From positions 32,490 to 96,489 of the forward strand of contig JAGLZW010000009.1 in assembly GCA_023131225.1 (NCBI GenBank): a DNA stretch of 64,000 bases. Reading direction: 5' to 3'. The stretch comes from Candidatus Bathyarchaeota archaeon (lineage in GTDB: Archaea; Thermoproteota; Bathyarchaeia; Bathyarchaeales; SOJC01). Under the pieces are notes generated by a model that did not search any database, was not told the DNA's origin, and saw only the letters and a program-made list of their open reading frames with translations. This document shows, piece by piece, positions 23,992 through 33,273 of this stretch; within the stretch, counting starts at the first letter, position 1, and every line of letters starts with the position of its first letter. A program made the translations under genes and the position numbers.

Positions 23992-26952
23992 CTAATCTGC
24001 CCAGAACCTTCTCCTTAGCGCTTTTCGTTCAGCTTCAAGCACTAATTCAAAGAAGTGATCTGTAGGCTTTTTCTCTTTTTTAAGGATACTTTTAACATCG
24101 TCGGGTTTTACTCTTCGAGCAGAAAGAGCTATTGCCGCAGTTTTTCCATAACTTGAAATCAATTGTGCAGTCTTCATAGCTTGCTGGTGCATTTTTCTTT
24201 CAAATTTAGCCAGTTTTTCTCCTCTCTTTTCCACCAAGGACCTCACATGATTTTCTTCATTTCTCAGTATTCCTAAAGCGTTGGAACCACACTGTGGACA
24301 GACTGGGTGGTCAGGTAGGTTTTTTATGCGTATCATTTCCAAGTAATCCCAACAATTTGTGCAGATAAAGCTTCGGACTTCGTTTAACAGTCTTGCCTTT
24401 GCCGATTCGACGAGAATAAACCGCATTCTTTCCGGTGGAATCAGGTCTGTTTTCATGCTAATGCGTTCTATGCCGACTCTTGCCACTGGAGTCGCCGATC
24501 CTTGCGTGTCAATTTTAGCTATTGCTACTTCGTTCCTTCGAAGTTCGTCTATCAATCGAAGAAGCCTTTCCAAGTCTAAATCTTTAGTGAATGTTTCTTT
24601 AAGTGCTTCGTCGTAAATTGCAGTGCCTTCGAAACTTTTCAATAGCTGCCTGAGGCTAACAGAGCTAAAGTCTGCCCACTTCTTCAGAGCTCCAAACCTT
24701 CTTGCGACGTGAATCATTCGACGCTTGAAAATTCCAGTTTTTACTGTTGCCTTTGTCAAGGCGTCACGTATTATATTGTTTGATGTCTGCCTAAGTTCGT
24801 GGAACAGGGCTACTATGTTGTCAGCGTTTGTTGTTCCAATTGTTTGAATGAAAATCCGATAGGGATCGTGCTGAACGGCAACTGTGTGGCCAGTTCGCTC
24901 TGATAAATAGTGACCAAGTAGCTGGGCTAATGCACGATTAGTCAAGGAGCCGAAGTTCGCATGTATGATTACGAAGTCTTCCCAGTCTTCTATGGTCATA
25001 CGCTTGTCTGTCGGGACAGGATAGTTCTTCTTTACTTGTTCAAATGTTCCTTGCAACGCTCGTGACACAGTGTCCTTGTCTGCCGGGTATTTCTCGGCTA
25101 ACTGAGTGACAACTTGGCTGATTGGCTTCCCTCTCTTTATTTCCCGCTCAACAAAACCTCGAATCTTCCCAACTTCCTGTGACACTTCGAAAGGCACCGG
25201 GATTTCTTCTCCTACCCAACTAGGGATTGCGCCAGTGGGATCATCAACGGATTTTACGTATATCTTATCGCTGTCTATGTGAAGAATTTTCCATGGGCTC
25301 CCGCGGATGATGAATTTAACGCCTGGCTTCCCATATTCGGCTGTAAAGGCTTCGTCCAAAACGCCTATTGCAGTGTTTGATGGCTCGTCTATGACTAAGT
25401 AATGCTTTTCTGCTGGTATCATAGATAAATTGTCAAAGTAGTACTCGAACAACGCCTTGCTTCTACGGGGCTTTAAGGCAACAAGGTCTTCAAATGAGAC
25501 CCATGCGATTCGTGGAAACCGCGTATGCATGTAAGTTAGAATTTTCTGCAAGTCTTCCATCGCAAGGTCAGCATAGGGATAGGCTTTATTGAAGAGTTCT
25601 ATAATGTCACCGAAGAAAAGGCGTCTCCTCTTCATCAACAATCCAGCAATTTGGTGAGCAAGGACGTCGTAAGGCTTGTAGGGAACAGCTACAGGTTCAA
25701 GCTCTCCACTATAAGCCATGCGGCCAATAGCCATGGCTTCCAGCGTATCATCAGAATCCATAGTAACTATAACTCCTTTAGCTATACGCCCGACTCTGTG
25801 ACCACTTCTGCCGATGCGTTGAATTAGCCGCGTAACTTGTCTGGGGCTCATATATTGGACAACGAGATCTATTCTACCTATGTCTATGCCTAATTCTAGC
25901 GAGCTTGTGCAAACAAGTCCTTTCAGTTCTCCGTTTTTCAGTCCTCTTTCTGCTGCTATTCTTGAAGGCTTAGCTAATGAACCGTGGTGAATAGAAACTG
26001 GAAAGTCTATGTCCCATATTTTAAAGCGGCTAGCTAGCACTTCAGAAATTGTACGTGTATTGGTAAAAAGCAATACTGATCTATGCTTTTCAATATAGTT
26101 GCGTATGATTCGAAGTCGAGCTGCAACTTCTGGATGAGTATAGAGAGACGAAGCAAGCTCATGGTCTTGAGAAGTTGCCTTTGGGAAAATTATTTTCAAC
26201 TGCATCTCTCGGGCAACAGACACTTTCACTATTTCTACTGGTCTTCCGTTGCCTACTAAGAACTGGGCTACTTTCTCTGGGCTACCTATAGTGGCGGATA
26301 GACCTATCATCTGAAATTCGCTGTCGGCGATAGTTCGTAACCTTTCTAAGGCAAGTGAGAGTTGGCTGCCGCGTTTACTGTCCGCCATTTCATGAACTTC
26401 ATCGATGACTACCCATTTTACATGCCGTAGATGTTGGCGCAACACCCATCCGGTTAGTATAGCCTGCAACGTTTCAGGTGTGGTTATCAATATGTCTGGG
26501 GGGCTTCTTGATTGTCTGGTTCTTTCTTTAGTGTCAGTGTCTCCATGTCGCACCGCTAGTCTTATGTCCAGATTGTTGCACCACCACTGTAGACGCTCCA
26601 ACAAGTCGCGGTTCAAAGCACGCAACGGCGTGATATACAAAACCTTAATTCCACGTCGGCGGTCGGGCATTTTAATGAGCAGGTTCAAAAGGGGGAGAAT
26701 TGCTGATTCTGTCTTACCGGTTGCAGTTGGAGAGATAAGTAAAACGTTTTTACCTTCAAGAATTTTGGGTATGATTTTTTTCTGAGGTTCCGTTGGAGTT
26801 TGGAATCCTCTCTGCTCAACAAGCCTTCGAATTGGCTTTACAAACAGGTTAAAAACGTTTTCGGATTCAGCTTTCAAGAAAGATCTGAGACTCCAAACGT
26901 AGGAAAATAGTGAAGAAAGCTTCTCTAAAAGTGTTCTGGTTAACAGCTGCAT
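23992..26952 (-). CDS. lhr: Lhr-type superfamily 2 DNA helicase
   Basis: The 986-residue protein has a complete helicase core: Walker A SPTATGKTESAILPLLN, motif Ia YITPLRALN, motif II VIDEVHE, motif III SATIGS, then TSSLELGIDIGRI and the motif VI RLIQRIGRSGHR. Past the core comes the Lhr-specific winged helix and C-terminal domain, ending in a zinc ribbon (ICTNCWDYLEMIR and HPVCPQCGSNALG). Lhr proteins are 3'-5' translocases linked to DNA repair and replication restart. The N-terminal 40 residues are poorly conserved, so the start at 26952 is tentative. Confidence 0.9.
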   Translation of the reverse strand: MQLLTRTLLEKLSSLFSYVWSLRSFLKAESENVFNLFVKPIRRLVEQRGFQTPTEPQKKIIPKILEGKNVLLISPTATGKTESAILPLLNLLIKMPDRRRGIKVLYITPLRALNRDLLERLQWWCNNLDIRLAVRHGDTDTKERTRQSRSPPDILITTPETLQAILTGWVLRQHLRHVKWVVIDEVHEMADSKRGSQLSLALERLRTIADSEFQMIGLSATIGSPEKVAQFLVGNGRPVEIVKVSVAREMQLKIIFPKATSQDHELASSLYTHPEVAARLRIIRNYIEKHRSVLLFTNTRTISEVLASRFKIWDIDFPVSIHHGSLAKPSRIAAERGLKNGELKGLVCTSSLELGIDIGRIDLVVQYMSPRQVTRLIQRIGRSGHRVGRIAKGVIVTMDSDDTLEAMAIGRMAYSGELEPVAVPYKPYDVLAHQIAGLLMKRRRLFFGDIIELFNKAYPYADLAMEDLQKILTYMHTRFPRIAWVSFEDLVALKPRRSKALFEYYFDNLSMIPAEKHYLVIDEPSNTAIGVLDEAFTAEYGKPGVKFIIRGSPWKILHIDSDKIYVKSVDDPTGAIPSWVGEEIPVPFEVSQEVGKIRGFVEREIKRGKPISQVVTQLAEKYPADKDTVSRALQGTFEQVKKNYPVPTDKRMTIEDWEDFVIIHANFGSLTNRALAQLLGHYLSERTGHTVAVQHDPYRIFIQTIGTTNADNIVALFHELRQTSNNIIRDALTKATVKTGIFKRRMIHVARRFGALKKWADFSSVSLRQLLKSFEGTAIYDEALKETFTKDLDLERLLRLIDELRRNEVAIAKIDTQGSATPVARVGIERISMKTDLIPPERMRFILVESAKARLLNEVRSFICTNCWDYLEMIRIKNLPDHPVCPQCGSNALGILRNEENHVRSLVEKRGEKLAKFERKMHQQAMKTAQLISSYGKTAAIALSARRVKPDDVKSILKKEKKPTDHFFELVLEAERKALRRRFWAD

Positions 26953-27069
26953 ACGTAGAGTCGGCGATTCGCAGTAACCAGCTACTATGCTAGCAAAAAT
27001 GATTTCAGTTTGAAAGCTTTATTTCTCCAAAGTATAAGAGATACCAAGCACACGCAGCAGGGAAAAATC

Positions 27070-28170
27070 ATGAGACTCCACAAAAAAATAAAAGACATCG
27101 CTTCAAGCTATCACCCTGATAAAGTCAAGATAGGCGTTCTAGGTTCACATTCCGCCTTAGAAATCGCTCATGGAGCAAAACAGGAAAGCCTTGAGGTGGT
27201 TGTGGTTTGCCAAAAAGGAAGAGAAAAAACATACACAAAACACTACAAAAACCTGTTCACCTATGCCTTAGTATTAGAGAAGTTTGTTGACATAATTAAA
27301 GATGAAAATCAGGAAAAACTGCGAGAACTGAACACGATTTTTGTTCCAAACAGGTCTTTTTCAGTATATGTGGGATATGATAACATAGAAAACGATTTTC
27401 TAATTCCAATCTTCGGAAATAGGCGCATTCTAAGAGCTGAGGAAAGAAATCTGCCAAAAAACCAATACTATTTGTTGAAAAAAGCAGGCATAAAAATGCC
27501 GAAAATCTTCAGCTCCCCCGAAGATATAAACCAACTGGTAATAGTCAAAGTTCCTGAAAAACAAAGAAAAATTGAGCGCGCCTTCTTCTACGCCTCTTCA
27601 CCAGAAGAATACATTAAAAGAGCCGAAGAAAGAATAAGAAAAGGCGTAATCGACAGACATGCTTTGGAAGAAGCCATAATTGAGGAATATATTGTAGGAG
27701 CAAAGTTCAACGCGAACTTCTTCTGGTCCCCACTAGACGACGAAATAGACCTTTTAGGGTTTGATAGGCGAATCCAAACAAACTTGGACGGCGTTTTAGA
27801 TTTGCCCGCCGACGAACAATTAGAGGCTAAGATAACCGTGCAAAATGTCGAAGTGGGACACATGGGCGCCACAATGCGAGAGTCACAATTGGAAAAAATT
27901 TTCGCAGCTGGAGAACAATTTGTCGAAGTATGCAAAAAAGAGTACCCGCCAGGCATGATAGGGCTTTTTGCACTGCAAGGTGCTATGAACAAAAACCTTG
28001 AATTCTATGTCTTCGATGTTAGCCATAGAATTCCAGGGTGCCCATGCGTAGAGCCAACTTCACCCTACATGAAATACAAGTATGGAAAGGAAGTTGGACC
28101 TGGAAGAAGGGTAGCTATAGAGATTAAGAAGGCAATAAAGCAAAAGAAGCTTGAGGTAATAGTGACTTGA
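27070..28170 (+). CDS. purP: FAICAR synthetase (PurP), first copy
   Basis: The product has about 366 residues with the PurP/ATP-grasp layout: KVKIGVLGSHSALEIAHGAK at the front, NDFLIPIFGNRRILRAEERN, a VGAKFNANFFWSPL strand, and the late LEFYVFDVSHRIPGCPC. It makes FAICAR from AICAR, formate and ATP in archaeal purine synthesis. GGGAAAAATC lies before the ATG at 27070, and homology starts there rather than at 27010. Its 3' end overlaps the second purP copy by 4 bases, so the two are translationally coupled. Confidence 0.88.
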   Translation: MRLHKKIKDIASSYHPDKVKIGVLGSHSALEIAHGAKQESLEVVVVCQKGREKTYTKHYKNLFTYALVLEKFVDIIKDENQEKLRELNTIFVPNRSFSVYVGYDNIENDFLIPIFGNRRILRAEERNLPKNQYYLLKKAGIKMPKIFSSPEDINQLVIVKVPEKQRKIERAFFYASSPEEYIKRAEERIRKGVIDRHALEEAIIEEYIVGAKFNANFFWSPLDDEIDLLGFDRRIQTNLDGVLDLPADEQLEAKITVQNVEVGHMGATMRESQLEKIFAAGEQFVEVCKKEYPPGMIGLFALQGAMNKNLEFYVFDVSHRIPGCPCVEPTSPYMKYKYGKEVGPGRRVAIEIKKAIKQKKLEVIVT

Positions 28171-29246
28171 TCGAGATAGAAGAGATATTAAATAATTATG
28201 ACAAAGACAAAATCTCCATTGGTACTATTGGCTCGCATTCAGCCCTTAACATTTTCAAAGGTGCCAAAGACGAAGGATTGCGCACTGTGTGTATCTGCAA
28301 AAAGAGTGATGAAATCGTTTATCGAAGGTTTCCAGTAACCGACGAAATTCTCTTGGTTGAGGATTTTAGAGAACTTCTAGACGACAGGATTCAGGAAAAA
28401 CTGCGAAGGCTGAATACAATTCTCATTCCCCATGGCTCGTTCAACGCTTACCTAGATTTGGATGAAGTAATGGACGATTTATGTGTGCCAATGTTTGGAA
28501 ACAGACAGTTGCTTCAATGGGAGGTTGACAGAAAAAAACAGGAAATATGGCTAAGAAGAGCCGATTTGCAGCTGCCTAAGACCTTCGACGAGCCAGACAA
28601 CATAGAAGGATTGACAATTGTGAAGTTTCCAGGCGCAAAGGGTGGAAAGGGCTATTTCCTTGTAGATTCTCCGGAAGCCTTCTACCGAAAATCGGAAGAT
28701 ATGATTCGGAAAGGCTTTATAAAAAAAGAAGATGTAGGTAAGATTCACTTGCAAGAATATATTTTCGGCGTGACAGTTTATCCATCATATTTCCGTTCGC
28801 TGCTCCGCAAAAGGGTTGAATTGCTGTGTGTAGATAGACGCTACGAGTCTTCTATCGATAGTCTTGGACGCATTCCCGCAGAGGAACAGCTTAAGATGAA
28901 TTGCTTGGCTCCCACTTATACGGTTATTGGCAACTTTCCAATAACACTAAGGGAATCATTGCTTTCCAAGTATATACGGATGGGCGACAATGTGGTGAAG
29001 GTTTCTGAGGAAATTGCTCCTCCAGGTATTATAGGACCGTTCTGCCTTGAAACGATAGTTAACGACGTTCCGGAAGTTTTTGTGTTTGAAATATCTGCTA
29101 GGATAGTTGCTGGAACAAATGTTGGCGTAGGCACATCGCCATATTCTTATTTGATGTATGGCGAACGAATTTATATGGGCAGAAGAATTGCCATGGAGGT
29201 AAAAAGCGCTGTGGCCGAAGGAAAAATAGGTGAAGTTGTAACCTGA
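28167..29246 (+). CDS. purP: FAICAR synthetase (PurP), second copy
   Basis: The 359-residue paralogue of the preceding gene starts at TTG 28167, four bases before the first copy ends. The same landmarks appear: KISIGTIGSHSALNIFKGAK, LCVPMFGNRQLLQWEVDRKK, YIFGVTVYPSYFRSLL, and VFEISARIVAGTNVGVGTSP. The two copies differ widely along their length, so the duplication is old. Many archaea have two purP genes, of which one may act on another substrate; which is which cannot be told here. Confidence 0.85.
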   Translation: MIEIEEILNNYDKDKISIGTIGSHSALNIFKGAKDEGLRTVCICKKSDEIVYRRFPVTDEILLVEDFRELLDDRIQEKLRRLNTILIPHGSFNAYLDLDEVMDDLCVPMFGNRQLLQWEVDRKKQEIWLRRADLQLPKTFDEPDNIEGLTIVKFPGAKGGKGYFLVDSPEAFYRKSEDMIRKGFIKKEDVGKIHLQEYIFGVTVYPSYFRSLLRKRVELLCVDRRYESSIDSLGRIPAEEQLKMNCLAPTYTVIGNFPITLRESLLSKYIRMGDNVVKVSEEIAPPGIIGPFCLETIVNDVPEVFVFEISARIVAGTNVGVGTSPYSYLMYGERIYMGRRIAMEVKSAVAEGKIGEVVT

Positions 29247-29296
29247 CTATCTCGCTAACATGCAACTTTCTTCTGTTTGGAGATCTTTTGTCCAGT

Positions 29297-32026
29297 TTAT
29301 CTCCACTTCAATATTTTTCTGTTATAGAAAATCTCTGGAAGTATTAGAAAACCAGACATAGCAGTCACTATGACAAGGGCCCATTCAAGCGGATCATCCA
29401 TCACTACTGTTCCAAACAGTCCAATAAACGGCACAAGAATTGTCAGGATTGCTGAGCCTATAACAGCAATTAGCAAGAATTTATTTGAAAGGAATCCTAC
29501 TTTGAAAGCGTTGTGTTTCTCAGATCGACAATTCCATACGACGAATAACTCCTGCAGCGTCGCTCTTGTAAAAGCCATAGTTCTAGCCTGTGCCAACTTC
29601 AGCTCTGTCAAAGGTCCGGGAAGCAGATAGTACTGCCAGTAGAATAGACCTCCAGTTAAGAGGAATTGTAGTGTAAAAGTGGTAATTATCGAGGCCATTC
29701 TTCCATGTAACACTCCTTCTTTCGGATTTCGTGGAGGTCTTTGCATCACATCTTTCTCTGGAGGATCCATTGTTAATGCAAGGGCTGGCCCTCCATCAGT
29801 CACTAGGTTTAGCCATAGAATCATACCTGCGGTTAGAGGAAGTTCGAGGCCTAGTAATGCAAAAGCTCCGATAAGTGCCAACTCATCAAAGTTGCATCTT
29901 AGTAGAAAGAAGGAGAACTTCCTTATGTTGTCATAAATTGTGCGTCCGCCTTCTACGGCACTAACAATTGTGGCGAAGTTATCATCCGCAAGCACCATGT
30001 CCGCTGCCTCTTTCGTTACATCCGTGCCTGTAATGCCCATAGCAATCCCTATGTCTGCCTGCTTCAACGCTGGAGCATCATTAACGCCGTCTCCAGTCAT
30101 GGCAACGATTTCCCCTTTCTTCCTTAAGGCTTTCACAATTCGAAGCTTATGTTCAGGGGAAACTCTTGCATAGACCCTTATGTCCTTAACAATCTTTTCA
30201 AACTCTTCATCACTCATAGTATCAAGTTCAGCGCCTGTTAAAGCCATGTCAGCAGGGTTACCCTTGATTATGCCTATTTCTTTGGCCACTGCTACAGCAG
30301 TAAGTTTGTGGTCGCCAGTTATCATAATGGTCTTGATGCCTGCTTGTTGACACAACTTATTAGCTTCTTTAGCTTCTTCCCTTGGAGGATCAATCATCCC
30401 CACTAAGCCTACAAACACCAAGTCGCTTTCTACATGCTTGTTTATCTCTTCTGTTTTGCTGAGTTCGCGGAAGTCTTCAGGTTTAATGTCGGTTAATTCT
30501 TTGAAAGCCACTCCCAGCACACGGAGCGCGTCAGTTGCCATTTGCCCGTTTGTTTTCAAAATCTTTTGTTTTTCTTTTTTGGTTAGTTTTTTTGGTTCTC
30601 CGTTTTTGAAGATTTTCGTGCAGCGATCTAGAATGACTTCGGGGGCACCTTTCATGAAAGCCAGCAATTTCTCTTCAGACATTTCGTGAACGGTTGTCAT
30701 TCGTTTCCTTTCTGAAGTGAAGGGTATTTCGTGAACCCGAGGATATTTCTTCTCTAATTCTTTCTTTGTCATTCCTGCTTTTGTCGCTGCAACGATCAAA
30801 GCTCCTTCTGTTGTGTCGCCGATTACTTTCTCGCCATCATACGATGCGTTGGTACAAACTGCACCAGCGCCAAGAAGCAAATTTAGATTTGTGTCTTCCT
30901 TTGCGTCTGAAGGCTTGCTATCCAGCAGAAATTGTCCCTTTGCCTCGTAGCCCACGCCTGTGACTTCAATCATTTCGCTGTTTGTGAAAATTTTGCGGAC
31001 AGTCATTTCACCTTTCGTTAGTGTACCGGTTTTATCGGAGCAAATCACAGTAGTAGCGCCTAGAGTTTCTGCAGAAGCAAGCCGTCTAATTATTGCATTT
31101 CGTTTCGCCAACTCACGAGCTCCTAAAGCTAGTGAGATTGTTACTACTGCTGGAAGACCTTCTGGAACCGCTGATACCGCCAACGCAACTGCTGTCATGA
31201 AGTTCTCTACTACTGTTCCAGGTCTCGCGGGGTCCAACAGTTCTAGGACAAATATGGCGATACATGCAAAAACGATAATTATTCCTAACTTCTTTGCAAA
31301 GCTTTCCAGCTTAAGCTTTAACGGTGTTTCCTCTACTTCAACTGATTGCACCATTTCAGCGATTTTTCCAAACTCGGTTTCCATGCCAGTAGAAGTTACT
31401 ACAGCCTTTCCTCGACCATATGTTACATAAGTCGCCGTAAATATCATATTTCTTCTATCGGCTACAGGCGCATTTTCATCAACAGTTTCGGTTCTTTTCC
31501 CTACTTGTGTAGACTCGCCTGTTAAGACAGCTTCATCAGTTCTCAAGACTACAACTTCGATTAGTCTGCAATCTGCGGGAACACGGTCCCCCGATTCCAA
31601 AAGCACAATATCCCCGGGCACAACCTCCTTTGCTGATACCAACACTTCTTTTCCATTTCTCATTAGTCGCGCTTTCGGAGCGGTAAGCTTTCTCATGGCT
31701 TCCATTGCTTTTTCAGAGCGATATTCTTGGACGAAGCCGACTACTGAATTGAGAACGACTATAGTGGCTATTGTGGCAGCGTCGGTTGTCTCCCCAACAG
31801 CGAAGGAGATGGCTGTTGCGATCAACAGCATAACCACAAAAATGTCTTTGAATTGGTTTAGAAAGATTTGAAGAGCGGTGGTTCGTTTTCTCTCTTTTAG
31901 TTCATTAAGCCCATACTTCGCTAAGCGTTGTTTTACCTCTTCCTCTTTCAAGCCAAGAGAGTCTGCATGCAGCTCCTCAAGCACTGTCTCAATTGACTTG
32001 GAATGCCACGCTTCACTCATCGCCAC
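29297..32026 (-). CDS. Calcium-type P-type ATPase
   Basis: This 909-residue pump has an N-terminal cation-ATPase domain, the actuator motif VLTGEST, the phosphorylation site ICSDKTGTLTKGEMTV and the hinge AMTGDGVNDAPALKQADIGI. Membrane segment 4 reads VALAVSAVPEGLPAV, the PEGL form of PII-type Ca2+ and Na+/H+ pumps, and segment 6 has LWLNLVTDGGPAL. Ten membrane spans are expected. It uses ATP to export Ca2+ or Mn2+. It is the last core gene before the accessory island. Confidence 0.93.
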   Translation of the reverse strand: MAMSEAWHSKSIETVLEELHADSLGLKEEEVKQRLAKYGLNELKERKRTTALQIFLNQFKDIFVVMLLIATAISFAVGETTDAATIATIVVLNSVVGFVQEYRSEKAMEAMRKLTAPKARLMRNGKEVLVSAKEVVPGDIVLLESGDRVPADCRLIEVVVLRTDEAVLTGESTQVGKRTETVDENAPVADRRNMIFTATYVTYGRGKAVVTSTGMETEFGKIAEMVQSVEVEETPLKLKLESFAKKLGIIIVFACIAIFVLELLDPARPGTVVENFMTAVALAVSAVPEGLPAVVTISLALGARELAKRNAIIRRLASAETLGATTVICSDKTGTLTKGEMTVRKIFTNSEMIEVTGVGYEAKGQFLLDSKPSDAKEDTNLNLLLGAGAVCTNASYDGEKVIGDTTEGALIVAATKAGMTKKELEKKYPRVHEIPFTSERKRMTTVHEMSEEKLLAFMKGAPEVILDRCTKIFKNGEPKKLTKKEKQKILKTNGQMATDALRVLGVAFKELTDIKPEDFRELSKTEEINKHVESDLVFVGLVGMIDPPREEAKEANKLCQQAGIKTIMITGDHKLTAVAVAKEIGIIKGNPADMALTGAELDTMSDEEFEKIVKDIRVYARVSPEHKLRIVKALRKKGEIVAMTGDGVNDAPALKQADIGIAMGITGTDVTKEAADMVLADDNFATIVSAVEGGRTIYDNIRKFSFFLLRCNFDELALIGAFALLGLELPLTAGMILWLNLVTDGGPALALTMDPPEKDVMQRPPRNPKEGVLHGRMASIITTFTLQFLLTGGLFYWQYYLLPGPLTELKLAQARTMAFTRATLQELFVVWNCRSEKHNAFKVGFLSNKFLLIAVIGSAILTILVPFIGLFGTVVMDDPLEWALVIVTAMSGFLILPEIFYNRKILKWR

Positions 32027-32307
32027 ACGCGCCTACAGTAAGTTGTAGCTTTAACATGGCTTCTCCTTAAAGGGTTTTTCTATCATCATTTTCCTTCAAA
32101 CCTTTCTCAGTGAACAACGTTGCCCCTATGTTCGAAAATGATGGCAAATTTTGTAAGGAATGGCTATATATTTTCGAAGTAAACTCGTGGGCATTCACTT
32201 TGTGCAGATCGCTAGGGACAAGGAACGTTCACCTGATGCTCGTCATATAAAGAAGATAAGCGATGGAATCAAGCTCTTAGAAAGCAATCACAATAAAGAG
32301 ACCACAC

Positions 32308-32910
32308 TTGAAGAAGAATCCATACATTCCAACAGATAAGGAACTTGTTAGGATTCCTAAGTTGCTAAAGAAGATGAGGGAAGGCAGAAGAGAGGATTAT
32401 AAATACCTCGCTTTTATAGCCACAACCGTGCTACAGTTCTGCGGGAGAACCAATGCTCTATCGGAATTAAGGTTTGACATGGTTGAGGAGAATGGAGATG
32501 ACAAGCCCATTGTTTCTTACATTGGCAAGCACAATGTAGAGCAGGTGAAGGGAATAACCAATGGCTGGTACAGGGGCTTCTTGAAGGAATGGAGGGAGTA
32601 TGTTAAGCATAGATACGAGGATACACCTTATTTCTTCCCAAACAACGGCGGCCATATCGACGACAGAACATTAAGGCGTAAATTCATTGAATTTATGCAC
32701 TTGTGCAGGTTACCTCAACTGACAGTCCACAGTTGGAGGTATATCTACGCAACTAAGCTATACCTAAAAGGCGTTTCACCAGACGCCATTAAAGACATTC
32801 TTGGAGTAGACAAGCGAACCCTAAAATACTACATCAAAGCCACGCTGCAAAGAAAAAAGAGAGCCCTTTTCACTCACTTAGAGAAGGTAAGCGTATTGCC
32901 AAAAGGATAA
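32308..32910 (+). CDS. Tyrosine recombinase, catalytic domain only
   Basis: The 200-residue protein starts at TTG 32308 and has the tyrosine recombinase core: R in QFCGRTNALSELRF, H-x-x-R in LTVHSWRYIYATKLY, and the tyrosine in DKRTLKYYIKAT. The usual N-terminal SAM-like core-binding domain is missing. Upstream DNA (32190-32339) contains a short frame in another phase, with charged coding-like sequence, that overlaps its start; a frameshift may have split a longer integrase. It opens the accessory island and may be what brought it in. No tRNA fragment is visible beside it. Confidence 0.7.
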   Translation: MKKNPYIPTDKELVRIPKLLKKMREGRREDYKYLAFIATTVLQFCGRTNALSELRFDMVEENGDDKPIVSYIGKHNVEQVKGITNGWYRGFLKEWREYVKHRYEDTPYFFPNNGGHIDDRTLRRKFIEFMHLCRLPQLTVHSWRYIYATKLYLKGVSPDAIKDILGVDKRTLKYYIKATLQRKKRALFTHLEKVSVLPKG

Positions 32911-33030
32911 TTGAAATCCACTAGAAATGTTCTGTTAACTTTGTTATACGTGTATATGGAAACAAACAAAAGAAGAAATAAGCATTGAATCATAAGTGTT
33001 TATGCAACAAATGATTTCTGGGCGAGAATT

Positions 33031-33273
33031 ATGTCATGTAAAGCCAATTATTTGGCGGAAAGGCTGTTAAAATGTCTGGAGAAATCAGAGGATAAGGCTG
33101 ATCTGGATACATGGATTGATTCCTTAGAAGAATTATCTGAGATTGAAGATGCTTTTGAAGTTGGAATTAAGAAGAAGTGGAGGCGCGTGTATCGAATAAA
33201 TCACTTGCAAAACATATTTGAAACAGTAGAGCATAGTAGGAGATTGGGAAGATATATTTATGAAATTCAGTAG
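33031..33273 (+). CDS. Small acidic helical protein
   Basis: The 80-residue protein begins MSCKANYLAERLLKCLEKSE and ends KKKWRRVYRINHLQNIFETV with a short tail. No family is recognised. Its stop overlaps the start of the HD gene by 14 bases, which implies translational coupling, so it is likely a partner or regulator of the HD protein. Confidence 0.45.
   Translation: MSCKANYLAERLLKCLEKSEDKADLDTWIDSLEELSEIEDAFEVGIKKKWRRVYRINHLQNIFETVEHSRRLGRYIYEIQ

Noticed and set aside
24359..24616. Open frames antisense to long genes such as lhr and the P-type ATPase
   Set aside because: They mirror the codon pattern of the real genes, have no ribosome-binding sites and no recognisable protein features.
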